Numbered from the stretch's first letter, positions 1-8,997 are shown. The stretch is DNA of 64,000 bases from Methanobrevibacter ruminantium M1 (GCF_000024185.1 NC_013790.1:1015501-1079500), one strand, 5' to 3'. Made by a program: numbers and translations. The notes: a model not told the origin generated them from the sequence alone.

Positions 1-307
1 AGGCTTATCCATGAGATATATAATCCATCATCATAGTATTCTGATGTATCAATGTCATATGACTTTGAGATTCTCTTGATTCCGTCAATGGCAGTAATAT
101 CTACAGGATTTTCCATTAGCATCTTCTTATAAATTTCCAATGCTTCATCATAATTTCCTAATTTAAAAAGAGACAATGCTTTAGAGTTTAAGCATCTTTA
201 TTGTTTTCATCAAATTCTAAAATCTGATTGCACAGCTCTAAGGATTTTTCATAATCCTCAGATTCGATTAATTCGTATATTTCTAAAAGTAATTTATCAA
301 TTGACAT
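1..307 (-). pseudogene. TPR-like protein gene, frameshifted and cut by the window edge
   Basis: On the minus strand an ATG at 307 follows a GGGGGC ribosome binding site. The first 33 codons encode an acidic helical start (MSIDKLLLEIYELIES), then hit a TAA near position 190. In a neighbouring frame the reading continues as a typical tetratricopeptide helix pair (LFKLGNYDEALEIYKKM) to the window edge. One extra base in a short A run near 190 would restore a single frame, so this is either a recent one-base deletion or a sequencing error in a homopolymer. The family usually acts as a protein-protein interaction scaffold, and no specific function can be read. The 3' end lies outside the window. 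Confidence 0.55.
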
Positions 308-511
308 ATGATGCCCCCATAATATTAGATATTCTTTGGTTATAAATAAAGGTTTCGAAACCATCTTTTGTCAATTAATCAAAACTAAAGTATCCTTTAT
401 CTTGCATTATATCTTCTTATTATATTGGGGTTAAAGGATAATCCCAATCCATCTATTCTCATTGAATAGTATACTTATTTTAAAAGAAGTAATAGTTAAT
501 TAAGGAATAAT

Positions 512-1936
512 CTATTCCCTAATGCAACTATTAAGATACCTACCTATGTCCTCTTCAGACATATCAGGCCAGTTTTCCCTAATTCCTCTTTTTAAGGTCT
601 CCAGATATTCCTCAGAAGGCTCATTTTGTTCCCTAGGCTTCTTATTGGTGACTGTAAGCATCTCAAAGCCATCCATATCTCCAAGGCTTATGATATCCTC
701 ATACCAATTGCCTGTTCCATCTGGGTAGCGTCCGCCATTCTCTTCAGCTGCAACATGCTCAAATTGCTCTCTTGTTATAAGATAGGCAGTTCCCAACGCA
801 TGGCCATCTTTCTCGGTATCCAAAAAGGACACTCCTCCTCCATGCCATGACCCAGAATAATTTCCAAAGTACATGTCATGTGGAATCTCTACTGCTCTCA
901 CTTCAACAGGGGCTGAAGTGTCTTCGCAAGGCATTCTATAAGAGGAACTTCCTTCATAGGATCCTCCTTCTATATAGCAAATGAATCTGTCATAAAGCAT
1001 ATTGCTTCCATAGGACACATACCAGATGTAATCCTTCCAGGAACTTATTCTATCAAGCCCTTCAGTATCCTCCAGAAATTCATAGATATAAGCCAAGGAT
1101 TTAGAAGAAGTCATTTCGCATTTGCGAATGTAAAGGCTTCCTTCCCCTTCAAGCATGTCTATTCTAGCCATGTCCTCTTGAGGAACTTCGTATAGCTCTC
1201 CAATGATCATCCCATCTCCAGGTACAATTGCAGGATACCATCCCACATTATACATCTGGTAGCCTTCTACAGTGCTTGCCCCAAGGCAATTGCTGTTTTC
1301 AAGGAAATGATGGTTTGATTCTCCATTCATGAGGGTTCCGTATACAAATACTCTTCTTGTATTGAAGTATTTGTTTATCTTAAGGATGTCTTCCTTATAG
1401 TCCTCTCCCCATGGGCCAAGTAAAGCGTTCCTCAAGCTTTCAAGCATTTCAAAATTGGATCCGCAAATATTGCTAATCATTTTGGAGAATTTTCTACTCA
1501 TGTCAGGATAAAGATCAATGAATTCACGAAGCCCCGCTTTCATAAAGATATTCAATGCTTCAATCTGGCCTTCAAGTGCTTCATATCCATGCCCCATAAG
1601 ATTTCTCATGCAGCAGGCCTTCAATCCTCTTCTGAGAGGCCTATCTATTTTTTTAGATAATTTAGAATCTCCAATCAGATATGATTTCATTAGAATGGCT
1701 GTGCATATGTATGTTGGCATATGGCAGAAGTCCACTCTTGCATCAGATGGTATTTCGTAGCTTGTAAATAGCTTGAAGCTGCCATCGGTGTCCTGGAAAT
1801 CAAGAATAGTCTCTAGATTCTTCATCCAGTTTCGAGAGCCCATATCCTCTTTTAGGAAGTCTTTAAGTTCTCCAATCATTCTGTAAAGTTCGTCAAAATC
1901 AGGTTCGTCTTGTCTAGTAAGTTTTATTTTATTCAT
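512..1936 (-). CDS. Multidomain protein with two gamma-glutamylcyclotransferase-like (AIG2/GGCT) domains
   Basis: A 474-residue protein. I chose ATG 1936 because GGAGGCATCACC sits just before it; the open frame runs 25 codons further up without a ribosome binding site. Three parts are visible. Residues 1-195 are helical and Cys-containing, with no motif I recognise. Residues about 196-295 carry FVYGTLMNGE, GELYEVP and IDMLEG, the glycine-rich loop and acidic motif of the GGCT/AIG2 fold. Residues about 304-470 open with WYVSYGSNM, a second GGCT-like YGSN loop. Members of this fold cyclise gamma-glutamyl or related amines, with a Glu as base; the LEG glutamate is kept in the first domain. The substrate is unknown. 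It is divergent from the gene at 2111, which also starts with a GGCT-like loop. No signal peptide is seen, so it is probably cytoplasmic. Confidence 0.75.
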   Translation of the reverse strand: MNKIKLTRQDEPDFDELYRMIGELKDFLKEDMGSRNWMKNLETILDFQDTDGSFKLFTSYEIPSDARVDFCHMPTYICTAILMKSYLIGDSKLSKKIDRPLRRGLKACCMRNLMGHGYEALEGQIEALNIFMKAGLREFIDLYPDMSRKFSKMISNICGSNFEMLESLRNALLGPWGEDYKEDILKINKYFNTRRVFVYGTLMNGESNHHFLENSNCLGASTVEGYQMYNVGWYPAIVPGDGMIIGELYEVPQEDMARIDMLEGEGSLYIRKCEMTSSKSLAYIYEFLEDTEGLDRISSWKDYIWYVSYGSNMLYDRFICYIEGGSYEGSSSYRMPCEDTSAPVEVRAVEIPHDMYFGNYSGSWHGGGVSFLDTEKDGHALGTAYLITREQFEHVAAEENGGRYPDGTGNWYEDIISLGDMDGFEMLTVTNKKPREQNEPSEEYLETLKRGIRENWPDMSEEDIGRYLNSCIRE

Positions 1937-2110
1937 GGTGATGCCTCCGTATGTATTTTTTTTAAAAAAAGCTTTTTTCAAGCTGCTATGAGAACTTGGT
2001 GTCATTCTCATAACATTATTTATTTGTTTTTTCTATTATATATACTTTATGGTCATCGACAAGAAATTATTTAAATCAAGAAAAATAGATAAAGATTATA
2101 GGTGATAAAG

Positions 2111-2953
2111 ATGGTTAATTATGGTGATGATAGTTTAGAGAATCCGGATGATATTACTCTACCTTTTTTTGCATATGGGATATTTAAACCTGGAGAAATA
2201 GCATACTCTAACATTAAAAAGTATATTGGCAAGAAAAATGAAAAAACTATTAACTATGCTATGAAACAAAGGGACGGAGTTCCAATATTACTTCCTGAAG
2301 AGAATAATGGAAAAACCCATGGTTATATATTCAAATTTAATGATAATGAAAGAGCTTATGATACAATAAACCATAACCTATCAAATAAATTATATGAATG
2401 GGGCACAATTGAACAAGGAAAGATTAATGTTTTATTTGGAAAAGACCCTGATATTGGAAGTGATGATATTGGGCCGGACTTTGATCGAGAGAACTATAAA
2501 GGGAAAGATGACCCATTTTTTAAAGAAGCGCTTGCAATAAAACAATATGTCGAATCAAATGATTTCACTTCAAAAGATGATTTTTATGATTTACAGAGGT
2601 ATTACATATTATTGTGGTCTGCAATTGAAAGATGCTGTAAATTAAAATACAATAAAGAGAGTGATGGTAAAAATCGTGAGGAATTTTCAAAAGAAAAGGA
2701 ATTTATAGATGCATTAGACAAATGTGATGAAACAAATTATAGGGAAATCTATAAAACAGATGATTTGACTCCTAGAAAATTTGACACAGATGAACCAAAA
2801 TGGTGTATAAATTATTATTATACTCTTAGATGCAATATTGTACATAGAGGCAAATCAAATGTTAATAGAGATATGGGATTGCTTTTACAAGCAACCAAGG
2901 ATTTATTAAATATATTTGAACACATACTTGATGAAACATTTAAAGAAGAATAA
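2111..2953 (+). CDS. GGCT-like N-terminal domain fused to a HEPN-like C-terminal domain
   Basis: A 280-residue protein. ATG 2111 follows AGGTGATAA at the usual distance; an in-frame GTG at 2102 overlaps that site and is less likely. Residues 15-100 contain FFAYGIFKPGE, comparable to the YGTL loop of GGCT/AIG2 proteins, but the usual LEG acidic motif is replaced by a TINHN-like stretch, so catalysis is doubtful. Residues about 155-275 are helical and include YYILLWSAIERCCKLKY and LRCNIVHRGK. The latter fits R-x4-H, the signature of HEPN domains, many of which are RNases in toxin-antitoxin, abortive-infection or CRISPR ancillary proteins. It could instead be a non-catalytic HEPN. A strong terminator follows. 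The domain fusion is my reading of the motifs; the function is inference. Confidence 0.65.
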   Translation: MVNYGDDSLENPDDITLPFFAYGIFKPGEIAYSNIKKYIGKKNEKTINYAMKQRDGVPILLPEENNGKTHGYIFKFNDNERAYDTINHNLSNKLYEWGTIEQGKINVLFGKDPDIGSDDIGPDFDRENYKGKDDPFFKEALAIKQYVESNDFTSKDDFYDLQRYYILLWSAIERCCKLKYNKESDGKNREEFSKEKEFIDALDKCDETNYREIYKTDDLTPRKFDTDEPKWCINYYYTLRCNIVHRGKSNVNRDMGLLLQATKDLLNIFEHILDETFKEE

Positions 2954-2977
2954 TTAAATGTTTTAATTAAAAATAAA

Positions 2978-3010
2978 AAAAGATTTTTCATTGGAAAAAT
3001 CTTTTCTTTT
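2978..3010 (+). terminator. Hairpin terminator after the GGCT-HEPN gene
   Basis: Left arm AAAAGATTTTTC (2978-2989) pairs with GAAAAATCTTTT (2994-3005) around a 4-base loop, and T-rich sequence follows. Confidence 0.6.
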
Positions 3011-3205
3011 GGTTTTATTTTGCTCAGTGAATTAATATCACAACAAGCAATGTTAAAACAATGGAACCAATTAAAACAAACTGATATTATGTGGAAAACC
3101 TAAAGAATGCAAAATAAAACTTAAGATACAATCAATAATAAACCACAAAAATATAATGCCAATAAATTTAAATACGAGATAGCATCCTCGTTGATAAAAA
3201 CTAGC

Positions 3206-3334
3206 TTAATCATCTATATGGGGTTTATCAATTTGTTTTCTACAGTAACTACAAAATTCAGAACATTCCTTGATTCTCTCACCGCAAAAAGGACATCTTA
3301 AAACTGCTAAAATTAGATTCCATTTATAATGTTG
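3206..3334 (-). pseudogene. Zinc-ribbon coding remnant without a start codon
   Basis: The minus strand is open for 42 codons between two TAA stops and reads RCPFCGERIKECSEFCSYCRKQ, a CxxC...C...CxxC double knuckle. There is no ATG, GTG or TTG ahead of the cysteines, and the 5' part overlaps the end of the secreted-protein gene in another frame. It looks like the 3' end of a lost zinc-ribbon gene. Several intact zinc-ribbon genes of the same style lie in this window (4145, 6246, 23664). The rest of the 2954-3323 gap is AT-rich with nothing else recognised. Confidence 0.4.
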
Positions 3335-3737
3335 TTATTGGAGTCAGATGGTTTAACTCATTAAAGTCATGTAAGTTTTCCACAACTGTTTGAGCTTCGC
3401 TAGGACCTTTAGGAGTCCAGGAATTTACGATATATTTTTTGCCATCCTTTTCAACAATCTCTAAAATACCGCAGTCATTTTCATCATCGGCATATAAATA
3501 AAGACCATTGTTTCCTTCATACTTTTCTACAACATAGTCGGTATCATTTTCAAACCAGGTTTTGTAAAGGTTTTCAGTAAACTCAAAAATTTGAATATTA
3601 TGGCCTTGTCCATCTCCGAAACCACTATTGCCTAATGGTTGCAATGGGGAAGGGGCTGTGAATATATCGACAGTTCCTGCATATGCGACACTAATCAACA
3701 AGAATAAGATACATGTTCCAAGAATTATTTTTTTCAT
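3324..3737 (-). CDS. Small secreted protein of unknown function
   Basis: A 137-residue protein that begins MKKIILGTCILFLLISVAYA, a clear Sec signal peptide with likely cleavage after AYA. The mature part is acidic, with many aromatic residues (TENLYKTWFENDTDY, GLYLYADDENDCG) and a single Cys. No membrane anchor or lipobox is seen, so it is probably released or held in the cell-wall space. GGGAGATAT precedes the ATG. I do not recognise the family. It is alone on its strand. Confidence 0.6.
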   Translation of the reverse strand: MKKIILGTCILFLLISVAYAGTVDIFTAPSPLQPLGNSGFGDGQGHNIQIFEFTENLYKTWFENDTDYVVEKYEGNNGLYLYADDENDCGILEIVEKDGKKYIVNSWTPKGPSEAQTVVENLHDFNELNHLTPITTL

Positions 3738-4144
3738 TTTGACATATCTCCCTTTTTTTTTTGTTTTGTAAAATAAGCTAAAAAGTAATTAAACCTTTTA
3801 TTCACTCATTAAAACAATTTATATTCCTTCTTTTATATAATCCTTTTGATGACTACTGTTGTATATACAGTTTCAAATGCTGTTCTACTCATGCTGTTCT
3901 ACTCATGGTATAATTTATATGAAAAAGGAGTAATTTCTGAGGAAAGATTTGGAAGAAAAAGGAATTATTACAACTCTTTTTAATAATTTTTAATATCATT
4001 TTTTTTTAAAAAGCATTCTGTATAATTATTCACTTATTTTATTATTTTTTATCATATTATCTAATTTTCACAATCTTAAAAAAATTATAAATATCTTAAA
4101 ATTAAATATTAATTATAAAACGATTATTTATTTAGGGTGATATT
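3738..4144. other. AT-rich intergenic region
   Basis: No gene is seen. It holds a short direct repeat of TGCTGTTCTACTCA near 3880-3906, long T and A runs, and the GGGTGA ribosome binding site of the next gene at 4135-4140. Confidence 0.5.
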
Positions 4145-5167
4145 TTGACTAAATTTTGTATTGAGTGTGGGTTTGAGAATCAAGATGATGCTAATTTCTG
4201 TGCAAATTGTGGCATGAATATTGATTATGACGGCCACAACAGTACCAATCCAAACAATAATTCTATAGTTGAAAACAACAATAATAATCAACTATCTCTT
4301 CAAGTTCCTCAAAAATATGAGGATTATGACATAATAGAAGAATTACAATGCTTTAATTGCAATCAACATACTTTTATCCAATTAAATAAAAAATCTCTTT
4401 TGTCAAATAAGGTGGTTTACTACTGCACTAATTGTGGAATGTCCTTTGAAAAGCAAGGCAATGGATTCAAATTAGTGGACATATCCGATAAAAGCAATCG
4501 CATGTGGGAGTTATATAACTTAAAAACCTTAACTTGGCCTGAATGGGAAAGAATAGCAAATGGAGGATTATCTGATAAGGATCAAGCTGAAAAGGATAAG
4601 CAGCTAGCCATAGAAAAACAAAAGGAATTGGAATTGCAACGCAAAAAAGATTTGGAAATTGTAGTCCAGGAATTGGCTAAAGGAGAAGTTAATTTAAAGC
4701 CAGTAAGCTCTCCAGTTATTTTGAAAAAGAATGAAACTGCTTATCTTAGTTTACCAAACATTACATTAAGCGAGCCTCGTGCCGTTAGAGTGTCTAAAAG
4801 TGGGGGTTATGGAACTTCATATAGGTTTGCTAAAGGATTCAGTGTTCATTCTGGTGTTGGGGAAAGCAGAAGCGTTTCTCATGATGAAATTATGGCAATA
4901 GATACCGGAACATTTGTCATAACAAACAAAAGAGTAATATTTGTAGGCAATAAGAAATCTGTAAATATAGATTTAAAGAAGATATTGTCCATGACTGTAT
5001 ATAAGGATGGCATTTCCATTCAAAGGGAAAATAAGCAGAAAATAGAATATTTCACAAAAACAAATCGTCATTCCATGGACTTTACTATTGATGGTAGGAC
5101 ACATTCTTTGCCTTTGGAAGGTTATTTTATAAAAGCAATAATATTAGGTCAGATTGCTAATTTATAA
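4145..5167 (+). CDS. Double zinc-ribbon protein with coiled coil and PH/GRAM-like domain
   Basis: A 340-residue protein starting at TTG 4145, placed four bases after GGTGA; no ATG lies nearby. The first ribbon uses C5, C8, C19 and C22. An Asn-rich linker follows, then a second ribbon at C69, C72, C94 and C97. Residues about 140-175 are charged and probably coiled coil. The C-terminal 150 residues (ETAYLSLPNITL, IDTGTFVITNKRVIFVG, ILSMTVYKDGISI) look like the beta-rich bacterial PH/GRAM fold, often found at membranes. No membrane segment is seen. It heads a same-strand run with the K+ channel at 5346 and the zinc-ribbon/SHOCT protein at 6246. Function unknown; the domain order suggests a membrane-linked sensor or adaptor. 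Confidence 0.75.
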   Translation: MTKFCIECGFENQDDANFCANCGMNIDYDGHNSTNPNNNSIVENNNNNQLSLQVPQKYEDYDIIEELQCFNCNQHTFIQLNKKSLLSNKVVYYCTNCGMSFEKQGNGFKLVDISDKSNRMWELYNLKTLTWPEWERIANGGLSDKDQAEKDKQLAIEKQKELELQRKKDLEIVVQELAKGEVNLKPVSSPVILKKNETAYLSLPNITLSEPRAVRVSKSGGYGTSYRFAKGFSVHSGVGESRSVSHDEIMAIDTGTFVITNKRVIFVGNKKSVNIDLKKILSMTVYKDGISIQRENKQKIEYFTKTNRHSMDFTIDGRTHSLPLEGYFIKAIILGQIANL

Positions 5168-5222
5168 TAATTTCTTTATGTTTTTAATAATTTATAGTAA
5201 GTGATAAAAATTAGTGGAATCG

Positions 5223-5338
5223 AAATTTAGTGTATTTATGATTTAATAAGAGTAAGGAATTAAATTTAGTGTAATTATGATTTTATAAGAATAAGAAATT
5301 AAATTTAGTTTATTTATAGATTTAATAAGAGCATAGGT
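5223..5338. repeat. 39-bp tandem repeat, three copies
   Basis: Imperfect units start with AAATTTAGT at 5223, 5262 and 5301. The array fills the gap before the K+ channel gene and touches its ribosome binding site, so it lies in the likely 5' untranslated or promoter region. Confidence 0.75.
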
Positions 5339-5345
5339 TGTTTAT

Positions 5346-6194
5346 ATGAGAAAGGAACGTATTAAATCCTATTTGGGAATTATATTTGATCTTTTGGTAA
5401 TTTTAGACTTGATTCTAATATTTATCTCTTTGCCTATACAAGGCCTTCACTTGATTGACTATGCAGGTTTTGTAAGGGCTTTTGACTTAACAATCTGTTT
5501 TCTCCTATTAATCGAATTCTTTTATGGATTATATAAATCAGATGCTAAAGCCAAATATTTCAAAGAACATTTCCTAGATTTAATCGCTTCAATACCATTC
5601 GATTTAATCGTATTTGCCTTATTCGGTTCAAGTTCCATTATACTTAATTTGGCTCGTTTCTTACGTTTGGTCAGAGTCGTCAGAGTGTTTAGGGCTGTAA
5701 ATATAGTTAAAAAATATGGTTTGGAAAAGGTTATTAGGCGTACTCATGCAGATAAGATATTTATTGTCATAGCTGTTATAGTTGTCATATTCACTATTCT
5801 CTTAACTCTTTCCGGTCATGAAAACATATCCGACAGTTTTTATTTTGTTGTGATCACCTTAACCACTGTAGGCTATGGCAATGAAGGTTTTAATGAGCCT
5901 TTAGCGAAATTTGTGACATTATTTTTAATTATTGTCGGTGTATTGGTCTTCAGTACTATCACTGGTGTAACCTCATCCTTCTTTATAGATAAGATGCTGG
6001 AAGAGGGCATCAGTGTGGATGAGAACTTACATTTCATAAATCAAAAGTTAAACTTCCATGAAAGGGAAATGGAAAAAACAAGAAAAGAATTGGCTGAAAT
6101 TAAAAAGGAATTGGAAAAGTCTAATGAGAATTCAGAAGAATTAAAGCAAGAAATATCTGAATTAAAAGAGTTAATTAAAGAAAATAATAAGTAA
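5346..6194 (+). CDS. Voltage-sensor potassium channel (Kv-like)
   Basis: A 282-residue six-helix channel. S1 is about residues 10-30, S2 about 47-62 and S3 about 76-95. S4 is a textbook sensor with Arg at 104, 107, 110, 113 and 116. S5 is about 137-155, the pore loop carries the selectivity filter TTVGYG at 173-178, and S6 is about 186-212. A cytoplasmic tail of about 70 residues is a strong coiled coil that probably helps tetramer assembly. In the known family such proteins pass K+ on depolarisation. The tail lacks RCK/TrkA domains. It lies between two zinc-ribbon/PH-like genes. ATG 5346 follows AGGTTG. Confidence 0.88.
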   Translation: MRKERIKSYLGIIFDLLVILDLILIFISLPIQGLHLIDYAGFVRAFDLTICFLLLIEFFYGLYKSDAKAKYFKEHFLDLIASIPFDLIVFALFGSSSIILNLARFLRLVRVVRVFRAVNIVKKYGLEKVIRRTHADKIFIVIAVIVVIFTILLTLSGHENISDSFYFVVITLTTVGYGNEGFNEPLAKFVTLFLIIVGVLVFSTITGVTSSFFIDKMLEEGISVDENLHFINQKLNFHEREMEKTRKELAEIKKELEKSNENSEELKQEISELKELIKENNK

Positions 6195-6245
6195 GAAGTT
6201 CTATTCTTCAGAATTAAAGAGTTATTAAAGAAAAGGTGTTCAATT

Positions 6246-7289
6246 ATGTTTTGTCATAACTGCGGAAGTGAAATAAGTGATGATGCTAATTTCTGCGTAA
6301 ATTGTGGAGCTAAGCTAATACGACTTGATGAAGAAAAAGCTCAGCCTTCCAAATCTTCCAGTAGAGGCTTATCCAACAAGAAAACAGACGAACAAAAGGA
6401 AACATCCTCCGGCAGAGGATTATTCAACAAGAAAACAGACGAACAAAAGGAAACATCCTCCGGCAGAGGATTATTCAACAAGAAAACAAAGGAACAAAAG
6501 GAAGCCATAAAGGAAATCAAGTCTTACACTAAGGGTAATTATAAGAGATTCAGGCAGATCATTCCAAGATATGGCATATTAGCAATGGAAGTTTCACATA
6601 CTAAGGTTTTCAATGGAATAATCAAAACAATCAGAAAAGAAATTGAAAACGAGAATCTGACTGCCGATCAGATTGAAGGAAGAGTCTTTCAGCTTCTAAC
6701 TGAAGAGTATGGAGAGCCTATGAGTCAGGAAGAAGCTGATGAATTGTTCAATCAACAAAATCTCCAAACAAAACTTGAAAATGAAAGAAAGTTGGAACAA
6801 AAGTTCGGCGTTCCATTTCAAAATAGGGTATGGTTCAAATGCACTGTTGAAGAGATGAGGCATTCCACTTTCACCAACACTAATGACAGAGACATTGTTG
6901 ACGGATATGTCTTTGTTGAAGACACTTTTTTGGAGATAGTTAAGGAATCAGTTTTCTTAAAGTCAAAAATGGGGACTAGAAAAATATTCTATGACAACAT
7001 TGCAAGCATAGACCATGATGCCAAAGGCAGGCTTAACTTAAGCAGCAGTCTAGAAATCTATTTAAAGTCATCTGACAGAGTTCAGCTAAAGCATGTGAAC
7101 AAAGGGATGGTAGACCTTGTCACCGGCAAGTATAATGAGTATATGGAGAATAAGATTAATGACAATGCTGAAAACGTCACCAATGGCACCAATAGCAATG
7201 TTGATGAACTGATGAAATATGCGGATTTATATGAAAGAGGCTTGTTGACCCAAGAAGAGTTTGAACAGAAGAAGAAAGAGTTATTATAG
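6246..7289 (+). CDS. Zinc-ribbon protein with internal repeats, PH-like and SHOCT domains
   Basis: A 347-residue protein. The N-terminal ribbon uses C3, C6, C17 and C20. Residues about 40-88 are three near-identical 17-residue repeats (GRGLFNKKTDEQKE core), matching a 51-bp DNA repeat near 6366-6500. A helical region follows, then a beta-rich segment (VWFKCTVEEM, GYVFVEDTFLEIV, IASIDHDAKGRL) resembling a PH-like fold. The end (VDELMKYADLYERGLLTQEEFEQKKKELL region) is a SHOCT motif, a short helical oligomerisation module. AGGTG precedes the ATG. It lies 51 bases after the channel gene, probably co-transcribed. It is a distant look-alike of the protein at 4145. Confidence 0.75.
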   Translation: MFCHNCGSEISDDANFCVNCGAKLIRLDEEKAQPSKSSSRGLSNKKTDEQKETSSGRGLFNKKTDEQKETSSGRGLFNKKTKEQKEAIKEIKSYTKGNYKRFRQIIPRYGILAMEVSHTKVFNGIIKTIRKEIENENLTADQIEGRVFQLLTEEYGEPMSQEEADELFNQQNLQTKLENERKLEQKFGVPFQNRVWFKCTVEEMRHSTFTNTNDRDIVDGYVFVEDTFLEIVKESVFLKSKMGTRKIFYDNIASIDHDAKGRLNLSSSLEIYLKSSDRVQLKHVNKGMVDLVTGKYNEYMENKINDNAENVTNGTNSNVDELMKYADLYERGLLTQEEFEQKKKELL

Positions 7290-7391
7290 TCTCTTTTAAA
7301 GGTTTTTATCGAGGATATATATTTCAATTAGACTAATTTATAATATGTTTTTTTTTAAACTTATTACTAATCTATAAAAAAGAGGGTTATT

Positions 7392-8069
7392 ATGAAAATT
7401 AATTTAAAAAGAGTTATTTTGGGAATTATTTTGATTTTGATTTGCATTTCCTCAGCAAGTATCATTTCAGCATATAGTATTGATTCTATGGAAATTCAAG
7501 GAGGATGCATTTCAACAGGAAGCGGATTGGAAGATAAGACTTATGCAACCATTTATGTGGGGGAAGAATACACTGGAGCAGATGTTCTTATACAGATTTA
7601 TTATTCCCGTGACGGTTCACAGTTAAACCCTGGAAATAAGGTTCCAAAAACTGTTGATTCTTTAGGTTGCATTGAAGTTCCTAGTGCAAATGCATTTAAA
7701 TATTATCCAGACCTTGCTGAGATTAATCTATATGATTCTGATGGATATCTGATTGATTCAAGGGATGTATCCTTATCAATCCATAGCGGAGAACAAACTT
7801 TTGGAGACTTTTATGGTTCTAGTTCATCATCAAGTTCCTATTCAAGTTCTTCATCAAGCGGAAGTTCTAGTTCTTCAGGTGATGGAAGTACAACTACCTA
7901 TCATAGCGGAACCTCTAATAGCTATGTTGGAAACAGTAACACTGGAAAATTCCATGCTCCCGGCTGTGATAGCGTTGATAAGATGAAGCCTTCAAATAAG
8001 GTTTATTTCTCAAGTCGTGATGAGGCAATAAGTAGGGGTTATTCCCCTTGTGGGCGTTGTAGCCCTTAA
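7392..8069 (+). CDS. Secreted protein with Ser-rich linker and C-terminal Ada-type zinc domain
   Basis: A 225-residue protein. A basic start and long hydrophobic stretch (residues 5-28, ending IISAYS) form a signal peptide or anchor. Residues about 30-135 look like a beta-sandwich. A Ser/Gly-rich spacer covers about 140-172. The last 50 residues read YVGNSNTGKFHAPGCDSV, VYFSSRDEAISRGYSPCG and RC, matching the metal-binding domain seen in Ada N-termini and at the ends of many secreted nucleases and lipoproteins, with Cys at the expected spacing. No nuclease core is visible. It ends the zinc-ribbon/channel cluster and lies just upstream of the cas operon on the same strand. Function unknown. 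Confidence 0.75.
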   Translation: MKINLKRVILGIILILICISSASIISAYSIDSMEIQGGCISTGSGLEDKTYATIYVGEEYTGADVLIQIYYSRDGSQLNPGNKVPKTVDSLGCIEVPSANAFKYYPDLAEINLYDSDGYLIDSRDVSLSIHSGEQTFGDFYGSSSSSSSYSSSSSSGSSSSSGDGSTTTYHSGTSNSYVGNSNTGKFHAPGCDSVDKMKPSNKVYFSSRDEAISRGYSPCGRCSP

Positions 8070-8189
8070 ATTTATTTAAAATTTTTTTAATTTTTTCTTC
8101 TTTTTTAATATTTTTCTTTAAAATTACGAATTTCAGCTATTTTTCATATTTTTTTTAGTAGGATTAAATTTTCAAATAGAAACTTTTAA

Positions 8190-8262
8190 TAGAAACAAAG
8201 TTTAAATTATTAATTAAGTATAATAATTTTTATACACTTTTTATTAAAGTAATTGGGGGCTG
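8190..8262 (+). promoter_or_regulatory. Likely promoter and ribosome binding site of the cas operon
   Basis: AACAAAG followed by TTTAAATTA (about 8193-8208) fits an archaeal BRE/TATA pair some 60 bases before the cas6 ATG. A second T/A-rich box at 8227-8237 is too close to leave room for the GGGGGC ribosome binding site at 8255-8260. Assigned by eye only. Confidence 0.35.
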
Positions 8263-8265
8263 CAT

Positions 8266-8997
8266 ATGAGATTGAAAATTATATTAAAATCTAAAAAGAA
8301 TAGGTTGAAGATTCCTTTTAATTATAATCATATTGTTTCTGCTATAATTTATAACAAAATTGCGGATATAAAATATGCAGAGGAATTGCATTCTTCTAAT
8401 TCTTATAAATTTTTCACTTTTTCTCAATTAAATATTCATAAATTTAAAAGAATTCATTCAGGATTTTTATCTCAAAACGGCAAAATAGATTTTTTAATTT
8501 CATCACCCGATGATTATCTGATAAAAAGTTTAGTTGAAGGATTTTTAAATGATTTGACTATTAATTTCATTGGGGAAGATCTTCTTATAGAGAAAGTAGA
8601 ACTTCTACCAGTTCCCGATTTTGAAGAAGAAATTAATGTAAAAACATTATCTCCCATAATATCAAGAACTAAAAAAGAAGTGGATGGTGAATTGAAAATT
8701 TGGGATTTGGCTCCCGGTGATCATTTCTTCAAAAATTTAGAAAATACTCTTATATACAAATATTTGGAGTTTAATGGATTAGAATCAAATGATAAAAATA
8801 TAAAAATTTTTTCAGAAATGAGAAATGTGAAACGTAAACGAATAATTATTGAAAAAGGTGATAAACAAACGTATCATAGGGCATATATGATGGATTTAAT
8901 TCTAAAAGGTGATAAAGAATTGTTAAGATTTGCTTATGATGCGGGTTTAGGTGAAAAGTCTGGACTTGGTTTTGGCATGGTTAAGGTGATTAATTAA
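8266..8997 (+). CDS. cas6: CRISPR endoribonuclease Cas6
   Basis: A 243-residue RAMP protein that cuts the CRISPR precursor RNA within each repeat. The C-terminal glycine-rich loop GLGEKSGLGFGMVKV is the family hallmark, and SLVEGFLNDL, DHFFKNL and the basic stretch VKRKRIIIEKGDKQTYHRAY fit the ferredoxin-like folds. His residues in the N-terminal half are candidates for catalysis. GGGGGC lies before the ATG. The stop overlaps the cas8b start by one base (TAATG), so the two are translationally coupled. It is the first gene of the type I-B operon. Confidence 0.92.
   Translation: MRLKIILKSKKNRLKIPFNYNHIVSAIIYNKIADIKYAEELHSSNSYKFFTFSQLNIHKFKRIHSGFLSQNGKIDFLISSPDDYLIKSLVEGFLNDLTINFIGEDLLIEKVELLPVPDFEEEINVKTLSPIISRTKKEVDGELKIWDLAPGDHFFKNLENTLIYKYLEFNGLESNDKNIKIFSEMRNVKRKRIIIEKGDKQTYHRAYMMDLILKGDKELLRFAYDAGLGEKSGLGFGMVKVIN

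Noticed and set aside
6325-6510. Second reading frame over the 51-base repeats of the zinc-ribbon/SHOCT gene
   Set aside because: Shadow frame of a repeat inside a well-supported gene.
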